This document shows positions 52,678-62,513 of a stretch of DNA of 64,000 bases, piece after piece. The translations under genes and the position numbers were made by a program. The notes under the pieces are model-generated. The model was not told the origin of the DNA, made no database searches, and worked only from the letters and a program-made list of their open reading frames with translations. Origin of the DNA: an uncultured Ruminococcus sp. (GTDB lineage Bacteria; Bacillota; Clostridia; Oscillospirales; Acutalibacteraceae); assembly GCA_902762615.1 (NCBI GenBank), contig CACWOX010000002.1, positions 28,163 to 92,162 of the forward strand, read 5' to 3'. How positions within the stretch are numbered: the first letter of the stretch is position 1; the number at the start of each line of letters is the position of its first letter.

Positions 52678-55632
52678 TTAGTCTCTGTATTCTTCCACGA
52701 TGAAGGCTTCGAGAATGTCGCCTTCCCTGATGTCGTTGTAGCGCTCGAGTGTAATACCGCATTCGTAGCCCTCGGCGACCTCCTTCTGGTCGTCCTTGAA
52801 ACGCTTGAGAGAGGCGATCTTATCCTCAGCAAGAACTATGCCGTCACGCACTACACGAATCTGCGCGTTGCGCTGAATCTTGCCGTGAGTAACATAGCTT
52901 CCGGCGACAATACCGACGTTTGTGATCTTGTAGACCATACGGATTTCCGCCTTGCCCAACTCGATAACTCGGGTTTTGGGAGCAAGCATGCCCTTCATTG
53001 CGTCCTGAATTTCCTCTATGCAGTCATAGATGATGCGGTAGAGTCGCATATCCACGCCCTGACGCTTTGCGTATTCCTCCGCGACCGGATCGGGACGCAC
53101 ATTGAAGCCCACGATGATGGCCTGTGAAGCGTCGGCGAGCATTACGTCGGATTCGCTGATGGCGCCGACTGCTCCGTGAATGACGTTTACGCGCACTTCT
53201 TCGTTGGAGAGCTTGACAAGCGACTGTCTGACTGCCTCGACGGAGCCTTGAACGTCCGCTTTGATGATAATTTTAAGCTCCTTCATCTCGCCCTCCTGCA
53301 TTTGGCTGAAGAGGTTGTCGAGAGTGACCTGCGTGCGCTGCTTGAATATCTCGTCCTTCTGCTTCTGTTTGCGCTGCTCGACAAGCTCTCTGGCAAGACG
53401 CTCGTCGCTGACCGCGTCGAAGGTGTCGCCGCCGGTCGGAGCTTCGTCAAGACCTGTAATTTCTACAGGAATGGAAGGTCCTGCGGACTCAACCTTTTCG
53501 CCCTTGTCGTTGAGCATTGCACGAACACGTCCCACCGATGTGCCGGCAACTATAATATCTCCGGTGTGAAGCGTTCCGTTCTGAACCAGCACGGTTGCAA
53601 CAGGGCCTCTGCCCTTGTCAAGCCTTGCCTCAATGACCGTACCCTTTGCGGAGCGGTCGGGATTGGCTTTCAGCTCCATGACGTCGGCGACAAGTATGAC
53701 GCTTTCCAGCAGGTCGTCCAGACCTTCGTGCGTCTTGGCGGAAACAGGCACACAGATAACGTCGCCGCCCCATTCTTCGGGAACGAGGTTATACTCCGTG
53801 AGCTGCTGCTTGATCTGATCGGGATTTGCGCCGACCTTGTCGATCTTGTTAATGGCAACGATTATCTGAACATTCGCGGCTTTTGCGTGATTGATGGCTT
53901 CGACCGTCTGCGGCATGATACCGTCGTCGGCTGCCACCACGAGAATGGCGATATCTGTGACCTGTGCGCCTCTGGCACGCATGGTTGTAAATGCCTCATG
54001 ACCCGGCGTATCAAGGAATGTAATTTCGCGATCGCCTATCGCAACGCGGTAGGCGCCGATATGCTGCGTGATGCCGCCTGCTTCGGTCGCGGTCACGTGT
54101 GTAGTGCGGATAGCGTCAAGCAGGGAGGTCTTGCCGTGATCGACGTGTCCCATGACAACCACAACCGGACTTCTCGGGACAAGATTATCTTCTGTATCCT
54201 CGCTGTCGTCGATAATGCGTTCTTCGATAGTGACCACAACTTCCTTCTCGACCTTTGCATGGCACTCCTCGGCTACGAGAAATGCGGTATCAAAGTCGAT
54301 TACATCGTTGATAGTCACCATGGTTCCCATGAGCATGAGCTTTTTGATGACCTCGGAGGCTGTCACCTTCAGTCTGAGAGCAAGCTCTCCGACTGTGATT
54401 TCATCAGGAACAGTAATGGTGATAGGCTTGCTCTTGCGCTCCTTTTCGATGCGGCGCATACGCTCGGCTTCGGTTTCCTTTTTCGCGCCCTTTTTCTTGC
54501 GGTAGTCCTGTGACTTCTGGTGGAGCTTCTGCTTGTTGGCTGCGCCTTCGTTGCGTCTGCCGAATTCCTTCTCCATCGCCATATCGTCATAACGTGTGTT
54601 GTATTTATCCGCATTGAGGTCGGTAGTACGGGTATCCACTATTCTGGTTGTGGGCGGTTCAACTCTTCTGGGCTGCTGTGAAGGGTTCTTCTGCTTTTGC
54701 GGCTGCTGGAATTTCGGGTCAATCGGCTTGTTGGTGGCTGCCTTCACAGGCACCTTGGCTGCCGGTTTGACCACGGAAGGCTGCACCTTTGCGGGAGTGC
54801 TCTTTGCTGCCGGAGTCTGAGATGCGGGCTGTTTGGAAGACTGACCCTTGTTGTCACGTCTCTGACCGTCCTGTGCCGCCGTTGACCTGCGGTCGCGGTT
54901 ATCTCTGCTCTGATCTCTTGCATCCTTTTTCTTATCCATTCTCGGCTGCGGCTTTATCTGAATCTGACCAATAACCGCCGCACGCTGTCCTACCGTAGAA
55001 GCCGGTGTCTTTACCTGAACAACAGGCTGTTCAGGCTTCGCTGGCTCTTTTGCCGGTTCCTTTATCGGTTCCGGCTTTGCTGCGCTTGTCGCAGGCTTCA
55101 CTTCAGGCTTAGCTTCAGACCTGACCTCCGGCTTAACCTCAGGCTTAATTTCCGGCTTTTCCTTTTTAGGCTTCATTTCACCCTTTACCGGCTCGGCTTT
55201 TTTCTCGGGCTTTTCGGCTTTTTCAGCTTTGACCTTTACAGGCTTCTTTTCAGCGGCAGGCTTAACCGTCTTTGCGGGCTTATCTTCCTTAGGCTTCTTG
55301 ATCTCTGCCTTCTGCTCATTCTTTTTTGGCTCTTCCTTGACTTCTTCCTTCTTGACTTCGGATTTGGCGTGCTTGCTCTCCTCTATCTCCGCCTCGGTAA
55401 CCTCGGATACCTCCATGCGCTTTGCCTGAGAGAGAAACTGATCAAAGCTCTCTACAGAATTCTGCTTAGTGATAAGCTCATACGCCATGTCGAGTTCGTC
55501 GCCCTCAAGAGAAGTAGTAGTGGTGTACTTTTTATCCGGCACACCGTTATTTTTGAGAAGCTCCACAAGCGCCTTGCCCGTCATACCCATATCTTTTGCC
55601 AGCTGGCTTACTTTATACTTAATTTTATCCAA
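52678..55632 (-). CDS. infB: Translation initiation factor IF-2
   Basis: The GTPase that brings fMet-tRNA to the 30S initiation complex. At 984 aa it has an N-terminal winged IF2-N motif ([26 protein letters not shown], about 6-31). A long Lys/Glu/Pro/Ala-rich linker (about 75-400) contains near-repeats of KPEVKPEV type. A second IF2-N motif follows near 425. The G domain from about 490 has [20 protein letters not shown] and NKID, and domains II-IV run to the end. Low-complexity linkers of this kind vary freely between species. Confidence 0.98.
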   Translation of the reverse strand: MDKIKYKVSQLAKDMGMTGKALVELLKNNGVPDKKYTTTTSLEGDELDMAYELITKQNSVESFDQFLSQAKRMEVSEVTEAEIEESKHAKSEVKKEEVKEEPKKNEQKAEIKKPKEDKPAKTVKPAAEKKPVKVKAEKAEKPEKKAEPVKGEMKPKKEKPEIKPEVKPEVRSEAKPEVKPATSAAKPEPIKEPAKEPAKPEQPVVQVKTPASTVGQRAAVIGQIQIKPQPRMDKKKDARDQSRDNRDRRSTAAQDGQRRDNKGQSSKQPASQTPAAKSTPAKVQPSVVKPAAKVPVKAATNKPIDPKFQQPQKQKNPSQQPRRVEPPTTRIVDTRTTDLNADKYNTRYDDMAMEKEFGRRNEGAANKQKLHQKSQDYRKKKGAKKETEAERMRRIEKERKSKPITITVPDEITVGELALRLKVTASEVIKKLMLMGTMVTINDVIDFDTAFLVAEECHAKVEKEVVVTIEERIIDDSEDTEDNLVPRSPVVVVMGHVDHGKTSLLDAIRTTHVTATEAGGITQHIGAYRVAIGDREITFLDTPGHEAFTTMRARGAQVTDIAILVVAADDGIMPQTVEAINHAKAANVQIIVAINKIDKVGANPDQIKQQLTEYNLVPEEWGGDVICVPVSAKTHEGLDDLLESVILVADVMELKANPDRSAKGTVIEARLDKGRGPVATVLVQNGTLHTGDIIVAGTSVGRVRAMLNDKGEKVESAGPSIPVEITGLDEAPTGGDTFDAVSDERLARELVEQRKQKQKDEIFKQRTQVTLDNLFSQMQEGEMKELKIIIKADVQGSVEAVRQSLVKLSNEEVRVNVIHGAVGAISESDVMLADASQAIIVGFNVRPDPVAEEYAKRQGVDMRLYRIIYDCIEEIQDAMKGMLAPKTRVIELGKAEIRMVYKITNVGIVAGSYVTHGKIQRNAQIRVVRDGIVLAEDKIASLKRFKDDQKEVAEGYECGITLERYNDIREGDILEAFIVEEYRD

Positions 55633-55635
55633 ATA

Positions 55636-55959
55636 TTATTCCTCCCCGTTATCTGTTTCCATCAAAAGTCTTGCCTTTTGAGCGAATCCTTTATCATTGA
55701 TCGAGATGATTTTGACAGCCTTGCCTATCGCTCGCTGCATATCGTCCTGGTGACAGCCTAAGGCAATTATGTCGGTTTTGTTGTTGATTTTGTAATTCAG
55801 CTCCTTTAAGGTCTTGGGTGAAATATCCGCGGTGGTGAGAATCAGGCAGCTTGTGCCCTTTTCTACACTGTCCGCCGCAGCGTCAAACCCCAGCGATAGC
55901 TTCCCTGCCCTGCGCATAAGACCAAGCAGTGAAAGCAGCTTGTTATTCATCTGCGGCAA
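55636..55959 (-). CDS. ylxQ: L7Ae-family ribosomal/K-turn protein YlxQ
   Basis: A 107-aa protein of the L7Ae/L30e family, expected to bind kink-turn RNA. LGLMRRAGKLSLGFDAAADSVEKGTSCLILTTADISPKTLKEL (about 12-54) is the family core with the conserved GK/RAGK. The gap to infB is only 3 bp. Its first codons overlap the end of ylxR by 17 bp. Confidence 0.92.
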   Translation of the reverse strand: MPQMNNKLLSLLGLMRRAGKLSLGFDAAADSVEKGTSCLILTTADISPKTLKELNYKINNKTDIIALGCHQDDMQRAIGKAVKIISINDKGFAQKARLLMETDNGEE

Positions 55960-56215
55960 TCCCCCTCATCAATTCATCATATACTTCGTCAGGAATCTGC
56001 ATGGAAAAGGATTTTTCCAGCCGCCTGCCTTTTCTTGCCTTTTTGAGGCACTCGGCACTGTGACATATATACGCGCCGCGACCGTTTTTCTTGCCCGTGA
56101 GGTCAACACTCAGATTGCCTTCCGGGTCACGAACGACACGCACAAGCTCCTTCTTCGGCTTTTCAGCACCGCAGCCTATACAGGTTCTCATCGGTATTTT
56201 TTTGGTCTTTTGCAC
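55943..56215 (-). CDS. ylxR: YlxR-family RNA-binding protein (RNase P modulator)
   Basis: A 90-aa DUF448 protein. The core is PMRTCIGCGAEKPKKELVRVV (about 8-28), then GRGAYICHSAECLKKARKG near 52-70, matching the YlxR/RnpM fold with conserved Cys and Arg residues. I choose the GTG at 56215, since AAAGGAG lies 11 nt upstream. An ATG nine codons earlier (56242) has no ribosome-binding site. Family members modulate RNase P; this follows from other species, not from this sequence. Confidence 0.88.
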   Translation of the reverse strand: MQKTKKIPMRTCIGCGAEKPKKELVRVVRDPEGNLSVDLTGKKNGRGAYICHSAECLKKARKGRRLEKSFSMQIPDEVYDELMRGIAADE

Positions 56216-56257
56216 GACTGTTTTTTCTCCTTTCCTATGCAATATATAAATACGGGA

Positions 56258-57481
56258 TTACTCCTCGGTTTCTTCGTCTGTCACTTCTTGATCTTCCGTG
56301 CCTTCTTCGCTGTCAGAAGTATTAGTTTCGGTTACAACTGCTTCTTCATCTGCTTCGTCATCAAAAAGCAGCTCGTCATCCTCGTCGTATTCCTCCTCGG
56401 CAGCCTCTGCTTCGGCACGCATTTCCTCCTCTGAGCGTATGTCAATTTTCCATCCGGTCAGGCGAGCTGCAAGGCGTGCATTCTGTCCCTTGTTGCCTAT
56501 TGCAAGCGAAAGCTGACTGGCTGGCACGGTGACGCGACATGATCTCGCCGATTCATCAATTATCTCAACGCTGGTGACGTCGGCAGGTGAAAGCGCCTTG
56601 GCAATGTATTCGGAGAGATTCTCGCTGTATTTGATTATGTCGATTTTCTCTCCGCCCAGCTCGTCAACTATCTTGGTGACTCTCGATCCTCTGGGGCCGA
56701 TGCATGCTCCTACCGGATCAACGTTCTCGTCATTGCTCCATACGGCGATCTTTGTGCGGCTGCCTGCCTCTCTGGACACCGATTTGATAACCACAGTGCC
56801 GTCAAATATCTCAGGCACTTCTGTTTCAAAGAGGCGCTTGACCATGCCGGGATGCGTTCTGGAAATAGTGGTGCGGGTCGATCTGTCGCCCACCTTAACG
56901 TCCACTACATACACCTTGATCAGATTGCCCACCTCAAACTGCTCATTGCCGACCTGCTCATTTTTGGATAGCGTGACATCGTGATCGCCTATCTTGACAA
57001 TCACATCGCCTGTGTCGGGAATAATTCTGTCAACCGTCGCTGTGACAAGTTCCTGATGACGGCTCTGGAATTCCTCGGCGACCTGACCCTTTTCCACATC
57101 TCTTATGCCCTGATGGATAATGTGTTTGGCGGTCTGGGCGGCAATTCTGCCGAACTGCTTTGGATCCTGCTTAATAGCAACCAAAGAGCCGATTTCCGCA
57201 AAAGGATCGAATTTGAGAGCCGTTTCCAGAAGCACCTCTCTGCCGCTGTCGTTCACCTTCTCTACTACCGTCTTGCGAATGAAAACCGAGAATATCTTAT
57301 TTTCCGGCTCTATACGTATCTGAATATCATCGTTGCCATTGTTGCTCTTTTTGAGGGCAATCCTGATCGCGTTGGATATTTTTTCGACCATATAATCGCT
57401 CGGAATATTCATTTCCTTTTCCAGAAGGGCAAGAGCGTCAAAAATGCTCTCTTCCTCTTTTTTTGCTTTGCTTTTTGCCAT
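56258..57481 (-). CDS. nusA: Transcription termination/antitermination factor NusA
   Basis: A 407-aa NusA. The N-terminal RNA-polymerase-binding domain (about 10-130), S1 domain (about 132-205) and two KH domains follow (GACIGPRGSRVTKIVDELGGEKIDII near 225-250; VPASQLSLAIGNKGQNARLAARLTGWKIDI near 300-330). A very acidic C-terminal tail (EEEYDEDDELLFDD) completes it. The ATG at 57481 has GGGAGG 11 nt upstream; an upstream in-frame ATG falls inside rimP. It follows rimP by 19 bp. Confidence 0.97.
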   Translation of the reverse strand: MAKSKAKKEEESIFDALALLEKEMNIPSDYMVEKISNAIRIALKKSNNGNDDIQIRIEPENKIFSVFIRKTVVEKVNDSGREVLLETALKFDPFAEIGSLVAIKQDPKQFGRIAAQTAKHIIHQGIRDVEKGQVAEEFQSRHQELVTATVDRIIPDTGDVIVKIGDHDVTLSKNEQVGNEQFEVGNLIKVYVVDVKVGDRSTRTTISRTHPGMVKRLFETEVPEIFDGTVVIKSVSREAGSRTKIAVWSNDENVDPVGACIGPRGSRVTKIVDELGGEKIDIIKYSENLSEYIAKALSPADVTSVEIIDESARSCRVTVPASQLSLAIGNKGQNARLAARLTGWKIDIRSEEEMRAEAEAAEEEYDEDDELLFDDEADEEAVVTETNTSDSEEGTEDQEVTDEETEE

Positions 57482-57500
57482 TTTTATAATAACCTCCCAA

Positions 57501-58031
57501 TCAGTTTTCGGAATCATCCAATCCGAAATCGCCGTCTGCGTAATAATCCTCGCTGTCATAAAGCCTTACCGATACGGCATCCTTCTTGTTAATCTCAAAT
57601 CTGACCCCGTCCAGATCGGCAAGTATGATGCTGTCCCCCTCAAGACCAACCAGTTCGGCAATGATCTCTTTCTCTCCGTCCTCCGTCGGTCTGAAAAGAT
57701 TGACCGAGACATCTCTCCCCTTCATAGCTTCAAAATGCTCGGGGCGGGTAAGCTCACGCTCTATTCCCGGAGAGGAGACCTCAAGAAAATAAGCCTGACT
57801 TATGGGATCAGCTTCGTCGAGTGGATCGTTGACCGCACGGCTCATCGCCTCGCAGTCGTCAAGTGTCACTCCGCCCGGCTTGTCAATGAATATGCGCAGA
57901 TACCAAGAGGCGCCTTCCTTGACAAATCTCACGTCCCATAAAATCAGACCTAATCTTTCGGCTATTGGTTTAACGATTGCTGTTACAGCTGCAACCGTAT
58001 TTCCTCCATGCTTTTTTCCTGCCAAATGCAT
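57501..58031 (-). CDS. rimP: Ribosome maturation factor RimP
   Basis: A 176-aa factor for 30S assembly. The N-terminal half has KPIAERLGLILWDVRFVKEGASWYLRIFIDKPGGVTLDDCEAMSRAVNDPLDE and ends YFLEVSSPGIERELTRPEHFEAMKGRDV, which is the family signature. A Sm-like C-terminal domain follows. AGGAGG lies 6 nt before ATG 58031. The frame is also open upstream through the leader hairpin, but that extension (KEWGDPLF) is only the hairpin sequence read as protein. It heads the nusA-infB-truB operon. Confidence 0.95.
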   Translation of the reverse strand: MHLAGKKHGGNTVAAVTAIVKPIAERLGLILWDVRFVKEGASWYLRIFIDKPGGVTLDDCEAMSRAVNDPLDEADPISQAYFLEVSSPGIERELTRPEHFEAMKGRDVSVNLFRPTEDGEKEIIAELVGLEGDSIILADLDGVRFEINKKDAVSVRLYDSEDYYADGDFGLDDSEN

Positions 58032-58051
58032 ACACCTCCTGATATACAAAC

Positions 58052-58077
58052 AAAAGAGTGGGTCACCCCACTCTTTT
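58052..58077 (-). promoter_or_regulatory. rimP leader hairpin (attenuator candidate)
   Basis: An 11-bp perfect stem (58052-58062 with 58067-58077) and a 4-nt loop. It lies between the rimP promoter and its ribosome-binding site. The right arm ends in TTTTG on the minus strand, so it may act as a partial terminator or an RNA-protective element. Confidence 0.6.
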
Positions 58078-58104
58078 ATCCTTTCTACCATAATCTTGTA
58101 TACA

Positions 58105-58133
58105 ATAATAACATATAAAATTGCAATTTACAA
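58105..58133 (-). promoter_or_regulatory. Sigma-A promoter for the rimP-nusA-infB operon
   Basis: On the minus strand, TTGTAA (58128-58133), a 17-nt spacer ending TGT, and TATTAT (58105-58110). Confidence 0.65.
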
Positions 58134-58325
58134 GATGTTTAATATTTTTCTCTTTTTTGTTCAAACAATAGTGCGAATTCAGGTTGATTTATTATGCAAA
58201 TTTCACAACCCATTGCTGCAATTCACTAACAAGCAATCATTCACACTTAAACTGCACCGGGAAACAGGTCGCAGATCATATCGGCAGCCTGTCCCCCACG
58301 CGCGCATTGATATCCGTTAAAAATA

Positions 58326-58916
58326 TCAGACATTTACTCCGTAAACACGGCAGAGCTGTTCCAGACCGCCCTGATACCCCGATGCAACAGCATTGAATTT
58401 CCACTGACCGTTTTTGCGGTAGATTTCGCATACAACAAGCGCAGTCTCAATGGAAAATTCCTCTTCGAGATCGAACTGAATCACTGTTTCTCCCTGTGTG
58501 TCAAATTCATTGTCGACCTTTGCCACACGAACATAGGCGTTGGAAACCTGACCGAAATTCTGGCGGCGCTCCGCGGCTTCGTGAATGGTAACGGTGATAG
58601 CGATCTTGCTGACAAAATCGGGAATCTTAGTAAAATCAATAAAAATCTGTTCGTCGTCACCTTCCGAACTATTGCCGCCTGTGCGGTCATCGCCCGACGA
58701 CCATATGGTGTGATCGCGCCAGTCGGGATTATTGTAGAAAATAAAGTCGTCGTCGCTCTGCACCTTGCCGTTTGCGCCGCATACAAATGCCGAAGCGTCA
58801 AGGTCAAAGTCGTATCCGCCGTCGTACTTGTTCGGATCCCAGCCCAAACCGATAAGCGCCATTTTCATGGAATTATCAAGGGAAGCTCTCTGACCCTTCT
58901 GAAGATTTACTGCCAT
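58326..58916 (-). CDS. TerD-family calcium-binding stress protein 1
   Basis: A 196-aa TerD protein. The N-terminus VNLQKGQRASLDNSMKMALIGLGWDPN, the DLDASAFVCGANGK stretch (about 40-53), and the Ca2+ site SSGDDRTGGNSSEGDDEQI (about 74-93) are family signatures. A second acidic region lies in DKNEFD-type form further on. TerD proteins bind Ca2+ and are linked to tellurite resistance and to envelope or phage stress. It is third in an operon with a sister TerD gene and a Ca2+-type ATPase. GGAGG precedes ATG 58916. Confidence 0.93.
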   Translation of the reverse strand: MAVNLQKGQRASLDNSMKMALIGLGWDPNKYDGGYDFDLDASAFVCGANGKVQSDDDFIFYNNPDWRDHTIWSSGDDRTGGNSSEGDDEQIFIDFTKIPDFVSKIAITVTIHEAAERRQNFGQVSNAYVRVAKVDNEFDTQGETVIQFDLEEEFSIETALVVCEIYRKNGQWKFNAVASGYQGGLEQLCRVYGVNV

Positions 58917-58959
58917 AATGAATTACCTCCATAAATCATATCATTAATGAAATAAAAGA

Positions 58960-59574
58960 TTATTTTTTCCAGACCGAACGGGGAAGTCCGTACCTCTCGG
59001 CAAGCTGCGCGACAGACCATATCTGCATGGGCTGACCTACGGCATTGAATTTCCACTCGCCCTTGTAGCGGTAAAGCTCTCCGAACACCATCGAAGTCAT
59101 TCCGGAATATTTTTCGGAAAGGTTATAGATACAAAGCTCCTTATTTTTATCTGCGTCAACCAGACGGATAAATGCGTTCTGTATCATGCCAAAGTGCTGA
59201 TTGCGGTCGGTCGCCTTGTAAATGCTGACAACAATAACAATGCGCTCGTACTTCAGTGGGAGATCGGCAAGATCAACCATGATTTGCTCGTCGTCCCCCT
59301 CGCCCTCACCGGTGAGATTATCGCCCTGATGCAGAACACATCCGCTGGAATGGCGAAGATTGTTGAAGAACACCACGTCACTCCTGTTTTCGATCTTGCC
59401 GTCGCTGCCCAGTAAAAAGACGATGGCGTCACAGTCAATGTTCTCTGTACTGCCGCCCCAAAAACCTGCATTCTGCGGCGCCGCATCCCAGCCAAGCCCC
59501 ACCATGACTCTGCGCAGACCTGCATTTCCCTTGGTCAGATCGACCTTCTGCCCCTTTTGAAGATTAACGCTCAT
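58960..59574 (-). CDS. TerD-family calcium-binding stress protein 2
   Basis: A 204-aa paralogue of the protein at 58326-58916. VNLQKGQKVDLTKGNAGLRRVMVGLGWD opens the fold; DCDAIVFLLGSDGK (about 48-61) and HQGDNLTGEGEGDDEQIMVDL (about 77-97) hold the Ca2+-binding Asp residues. Unlike its sister, it has a few extra residues (NAGFWGGSTENI) in the first loop. GGGAGG precedes ATG 59574. It lies between the ATPase and the other terD gene (53 and 43 bp gaps). Confidence 0.93.
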   Translation of the reverse strand: MSVNLQKGQKVDLTKGNAGLRRVMVGLGWDAAPQNAGFWGGSTENIDCDAIVFLLGSDGKIENRSDVVFFNNLRHSSGCVLHQGDNLTGEGEGDDEQIMVDLADLPLKYERIVIVVSIYKATDRNQHFGMIQNAFIRLVDADKNKELCIYNLSEKYSGMTSMVFGELYRYKGEWKFNAVGQPMQIWSVAQLAERYGLPRSVWKK

Positions 59575-59627
59575 TTTCTGATTTCCTCCCTTGAAAAGGC
59601 TGTATTTTAGCCGATTGCTTTATTATA

Positions 59628-62231
59628 TTATTTGCTGAAAACTTTGACAATAATCTTGCGTATCATATCGATCGGAATGACCATCACCGCAAGAATGATG
59701 CACACCAGCCACGACTTTGGCGAAAGACTGTGTACGCTGAGAACATCGCCGCCAAAGGTTACAAAAACAAACTGCATCGCGAAAATGCCGAACATAACCA
59801 GCAGGAAGTTGACATTCTTGAATATGCCGTGGAATATATTTATATGCTCGGTGCGGGCATTGAATCCGTTGAAGGTTATCGCCATCATAAAGGTCGCAAA
59901 GATTGCCGATTTGAGATATACCATGTCGGTAGTGCCGAAGAGCTTCTGAACTGCCGGAACGGTGAGTATAGCAAGACATACTCCTGTTATATAGAGCGCC
60001 GAAATGAGTATCTCAATAAACATGCTCTTGGTAATAATGCTCTGCGATCTCGGAACCGGCTTCTCCTTCATATATTCTTTAAGCGCAGGCTCGCTGCCGT
60101 ATGCAATGGCGGCAAGCGTGTCCATAGCAAGATTAACCAGAAGCAGCTGTACGACGGTGAGAATGACCTTCTCCTTGCTGATCATCGGACCGATAAAGCA
60201 GGTCAGCACTGCCGCAACATTGACCGTGAGCTGGAATATGAGGAACTTCCTGATGCTCTTGAACATGGTTCTACCGTAGAGAATGGCTTTGTCGATGGAG
60301 AGGAAGTTGTCGTCAAGTATCGTGATGTCTCCCGCTTCCTTTGCCACCTCGGTACCGCTGCCCATGGCAAAGCCGACGTCGGCTTTCTTCAGAGCAGGAG
60401 AATCGTTCACGCCGTCTCCGGTCATGCCGACCACCATATTGATTTCCTGCGCACAGCGAACCAGACGGCTCTTGTCAGTGGGAAGTGCGCGGGAAACGAC
60501 ACGCAGATTGGGCAGCACCTCTTTGAGCTGTTCGTCCGACATCTCCGCCATTTCGCCTGAGGTGATGGCTACATCGGTATCGCAAGTAATAAGACCAGCG
60601 TCCTTGGCAATGGAAACAGCGGTTTCCTTGCGGTCGCCCGTCACCATGACGACCTGTATGCCGGCGTTCTGCACTTCCTTGATTGCGTCGATAGCTTCCT
60701 TGCGCACGTTATCACGAATACACATGACGCAGAGCAGGGTGAGGTTTGCGTCGTCCTGTTCTCCGTCCGCCTTCGCCACACCGAGCAGACGCATGGAACG
60801 CGCCGCCTGTGTGTCAATGTAGTTCATGATAACTGATTTGTCATCGAGAGGACATACCTTGCCGTTTTCGTCGACATAGGAAGTGCATTTCTCAATCAGC
60901 TTTTCGGGAGCGCCCTTGACGAATGTCACGGTCTTGCCGCCCTGTTCCATAACGACGCTCGAGCTTTTCTTGGTGGAATTAAAGGAATTGAAGGTCTTTA
61001 CACCGGATTTGTCAATATCTTTGACCGCGTCGGATGCTACAAGGAAGGACATAAGTGCGCGGTCGGTGCTGTTGCCGCCGATAATTTCTCCGTCGCTTGC
61101 CGAAGCGCTGTTGTTGACGCCTATTCCGGTAATGACACCCGAGGCAAATTCTTTGGGCATTTTCGCAAGCGCGTCGAAGGTCTTGGCGTTGCCGGTTGCC
61201 ATTTCAACCACAGAAAGTCTGCCCTCGGTGATAGTGCCGGTCTTGTCGCTGAAAAGAAGGCTCAGGCTTCCCGCTGTTTCCAGACCGTTGATCTTGTGGA
61301 CGAGGACGTTGTCCTTTGCCATTCTGATGCTCTGGAAGGAAAGCAGAATGGATGTCAGCATCGGCAGTCCTTCCGGAACTGCACAAACGATAATGGTCAC
61401 GGCAACGGTAATTGCGTCCATTACAAGGCGCACCCATTCAATAGGCGTGGTGGGAATCTCTCCCGTAATAAAGGTCTTTGCAATAATTCCTACAACAATG
61501 GCAATTGCGCCGACGTAGCCGAATGTGGAAATCTGCTTTGCCAGCTTAGCCAGCTTGACCTGCAACGGAGTCTGTCGGGTTTCCTCCTGCACTTCAAGAG
61601 CCAACTCGCCGAAGAGTGTTTTATCACCGACAACCTTCACTTCCATATATGCCTCACCGCCCACAACAACGGTTCCTCTGTAGGCATAATGCTTGTTGAG
61701 CAGGTCTTTGATATTGTAGTCCGTCGCGCCCGAAACGGGAATCTTGTCGGCTTCCTCGGTCTCACCGTTGAGAGACGCCTGATCGACCTTCAGCTCACCC
61801 TCGATGATTTCGCCGTCGGCGGAAATCTTGTCGCCCGCCTGAAGGAATACTATATCTCCCACAACGACTTCACTGACGTGGATTTCCTCCAGCTTGCCGT
61901 CACGGATTACCTTTGCGCGTTCCTTGGCTTCTGCCTCGGCTTTGAGAGCGGAGGCTTGTCCCTCCTGCTTGCTCTCGCTGACCGAAGCCACGCCGTTGGC
62001 TATGATGATGGCAATAAGAATGCCTACAGGCTCATACCATTCCGCCTGGTCCATGAAGAAAAGCACCACCTGCACCACAAGGGCGACAAGCAGTATCATG
62101 ATCATCGGGTCTTTGAAGCCCTCTAAAATCTTTTTCCACAGCGGGTCAGGCGGTATCTGCGTAAGGCTGTTTGAGCCATTCTCTCTGCGGCTTTGCTCAA
62201 CCTCTGCGGCTGACAGTCCTTTGTAATTCAT
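59628..62231 (-). CDS. P-type Ca2+-transporting ATPase (PMCA/SERCA-like)
   Basis: An 867-aa P-type IIB-like ATPase that should pump Ca2+ out of the cell. An N-terminal cation-ATPase domain precedes TM1-2. The actuator loop carries SLNGETEEADK (TGE-like motif near 153-163), and the ion-site motif CAVPEGLP is near residue 281-288. The phosphorylation site DKTGTITEG has Asp near 331. VKGAPEKLIEKC near 440 contacts ATP, and TGDGVNDSPALKKADVGFAMG near 605-625 is the hinge. About ten TM segments in total. It has a perfect consensus promoter and leads the terD genes, which bind the same ion. Confidence 0.95.
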   Translation of the reverse strand: MNYKGLSAAEVEQSRRENGSNSLTQIPPDPLWKKILEGFKDPMIMILLVALVVQVVLFFMDQAEWYEPVGILIAIIIANGVASVSESKQEGQASALKAEAEAKERAKVIRDGKLEEIHVSEVVVGDIVFLQAGDKISADGEIIEGELKVDQASLNGETEEADKIPVSGATDYNIKDLLNKHYAYRGTVVVGGEAYMEVKVVGDKTLFGELALEVQEETRQTPLQVKLAKLAKQISTFGYVGAIAIVVGIIAKTFITGEIPTTPIEWVRLVMDAITVAVTIIVCAVPEGLPMLTSILLSFQSIRMAKDNVLVHKINGLETAGSLSLLFSDKTGTITEGRLSVVEMATGNAKTFDALAKMPKEFASGVITGIGVNNSASASDGEIIGGNSTDRALMSFLVASDAVKDIDKSGVKTFNSFNSTKKSSSVVMEQGGKTVTFVKGAPEKLIEKCTSYVDENGKVCPLDDKSVIMNYIDTQAARSMRLLGVAKADGEQDDANLTLLCVMCIRDNVRKEAIDAIKEVQNAGIQVVMVTGDRKETAVSIAKDAGLITCDTDVAITSGEMAEMSDEQLKEVLPNLRVVSRALPTDKSRLVRCAQEINMVVGMTGDGVNDSPALKKADVGFAMGSGTEVAKEAGDITILDDNFLSIDKAILYGRTMFKSIRKFLIFQLTVNVAAVLTCFIGPMISKEKVILTVVQLLLVNLAMDTLAAIAYGSEPALKEYMKEKPVPRSQSIITKSMFIEILISALYITGVCLAILTVPAVQKLFGTTDMVYLKSAIFATFMMAITFNGFNARTEHINIFHGIFKNVNFLLVMFGIFAMQFVFVTFGGDVLSVHSLSPKSWLVCIILAVMVIPIDMIRKIIVKVFSK

Positions 62232-62292
62232 AATCTGATCTGTCCCTTTCCAATAAAAAATGTATATAGATTCACTTATCTATATCTCCTTA

Positions 62293-62321
62293 ATTATAAT
62301 GCAAAATGTCGCATTTGTCAA
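62293..62321 (-). promoter_or_regulatory. Perfect sigma-A promoter for the Ca2+-ATPase-terD operon
   Basis: On the minus strand TTGACA (62316-62321), 17 nt, TATAAT (62293-62298): both boxes are exact consensus. A small hairpin (ATATAGAT/ATCTATAT) lies in the leader. Confidence 0.85.
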
Positions 62322-62436
62322 TAAATCCGCTCTATAATTCTAGCTTATTTGCACTAAAAATAGGTAAATTATTTATGAATGTCATCTTCAGGCATTATGT
62401 AATCTTCGTTTTTTAAGATTATTAAAAAATCACGGC

Positions 62437-62465
62437 TTGACAATATTCAAATTTTTGCTTAAAAT
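62437..62465 (+). promoter_or_regulatory. Sigma-A promoter for the topoisomerase B-subunit gene
   Basis: TTGACA (62437-62442), a 17-nt spacer and TAAAAT (62460-62465), 49 nt before the start codon. Confidence 0.75.
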
Positions 62466-62513
62466 AATAGTTTGTAGATTATTTATCAAAAAATCACAAA
62501 CGGAGAAATATCA

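Noticed and set aside
53176..54513. Plus-strand 445-codon open frame opposite infB
   Set aside because: It is antisense to the conserved GTPase domains of IF-2 and arises from its codon bias; no ribosome-binding site.
58032..58091. N-terminal extension of RimP through the leader hairpin
   Set aside because: The residues are only the hairpin read in frame. The ATG at 58031 has a perfect AGGAGG and matches the family start.
58259..58297. Hairpin after the last terD gene
   Set aside because: GGGAAACAGG and CCTGTCCCCC pair only with mismatches and no T tract follows on the minus strand, so I do not call it a terminator.
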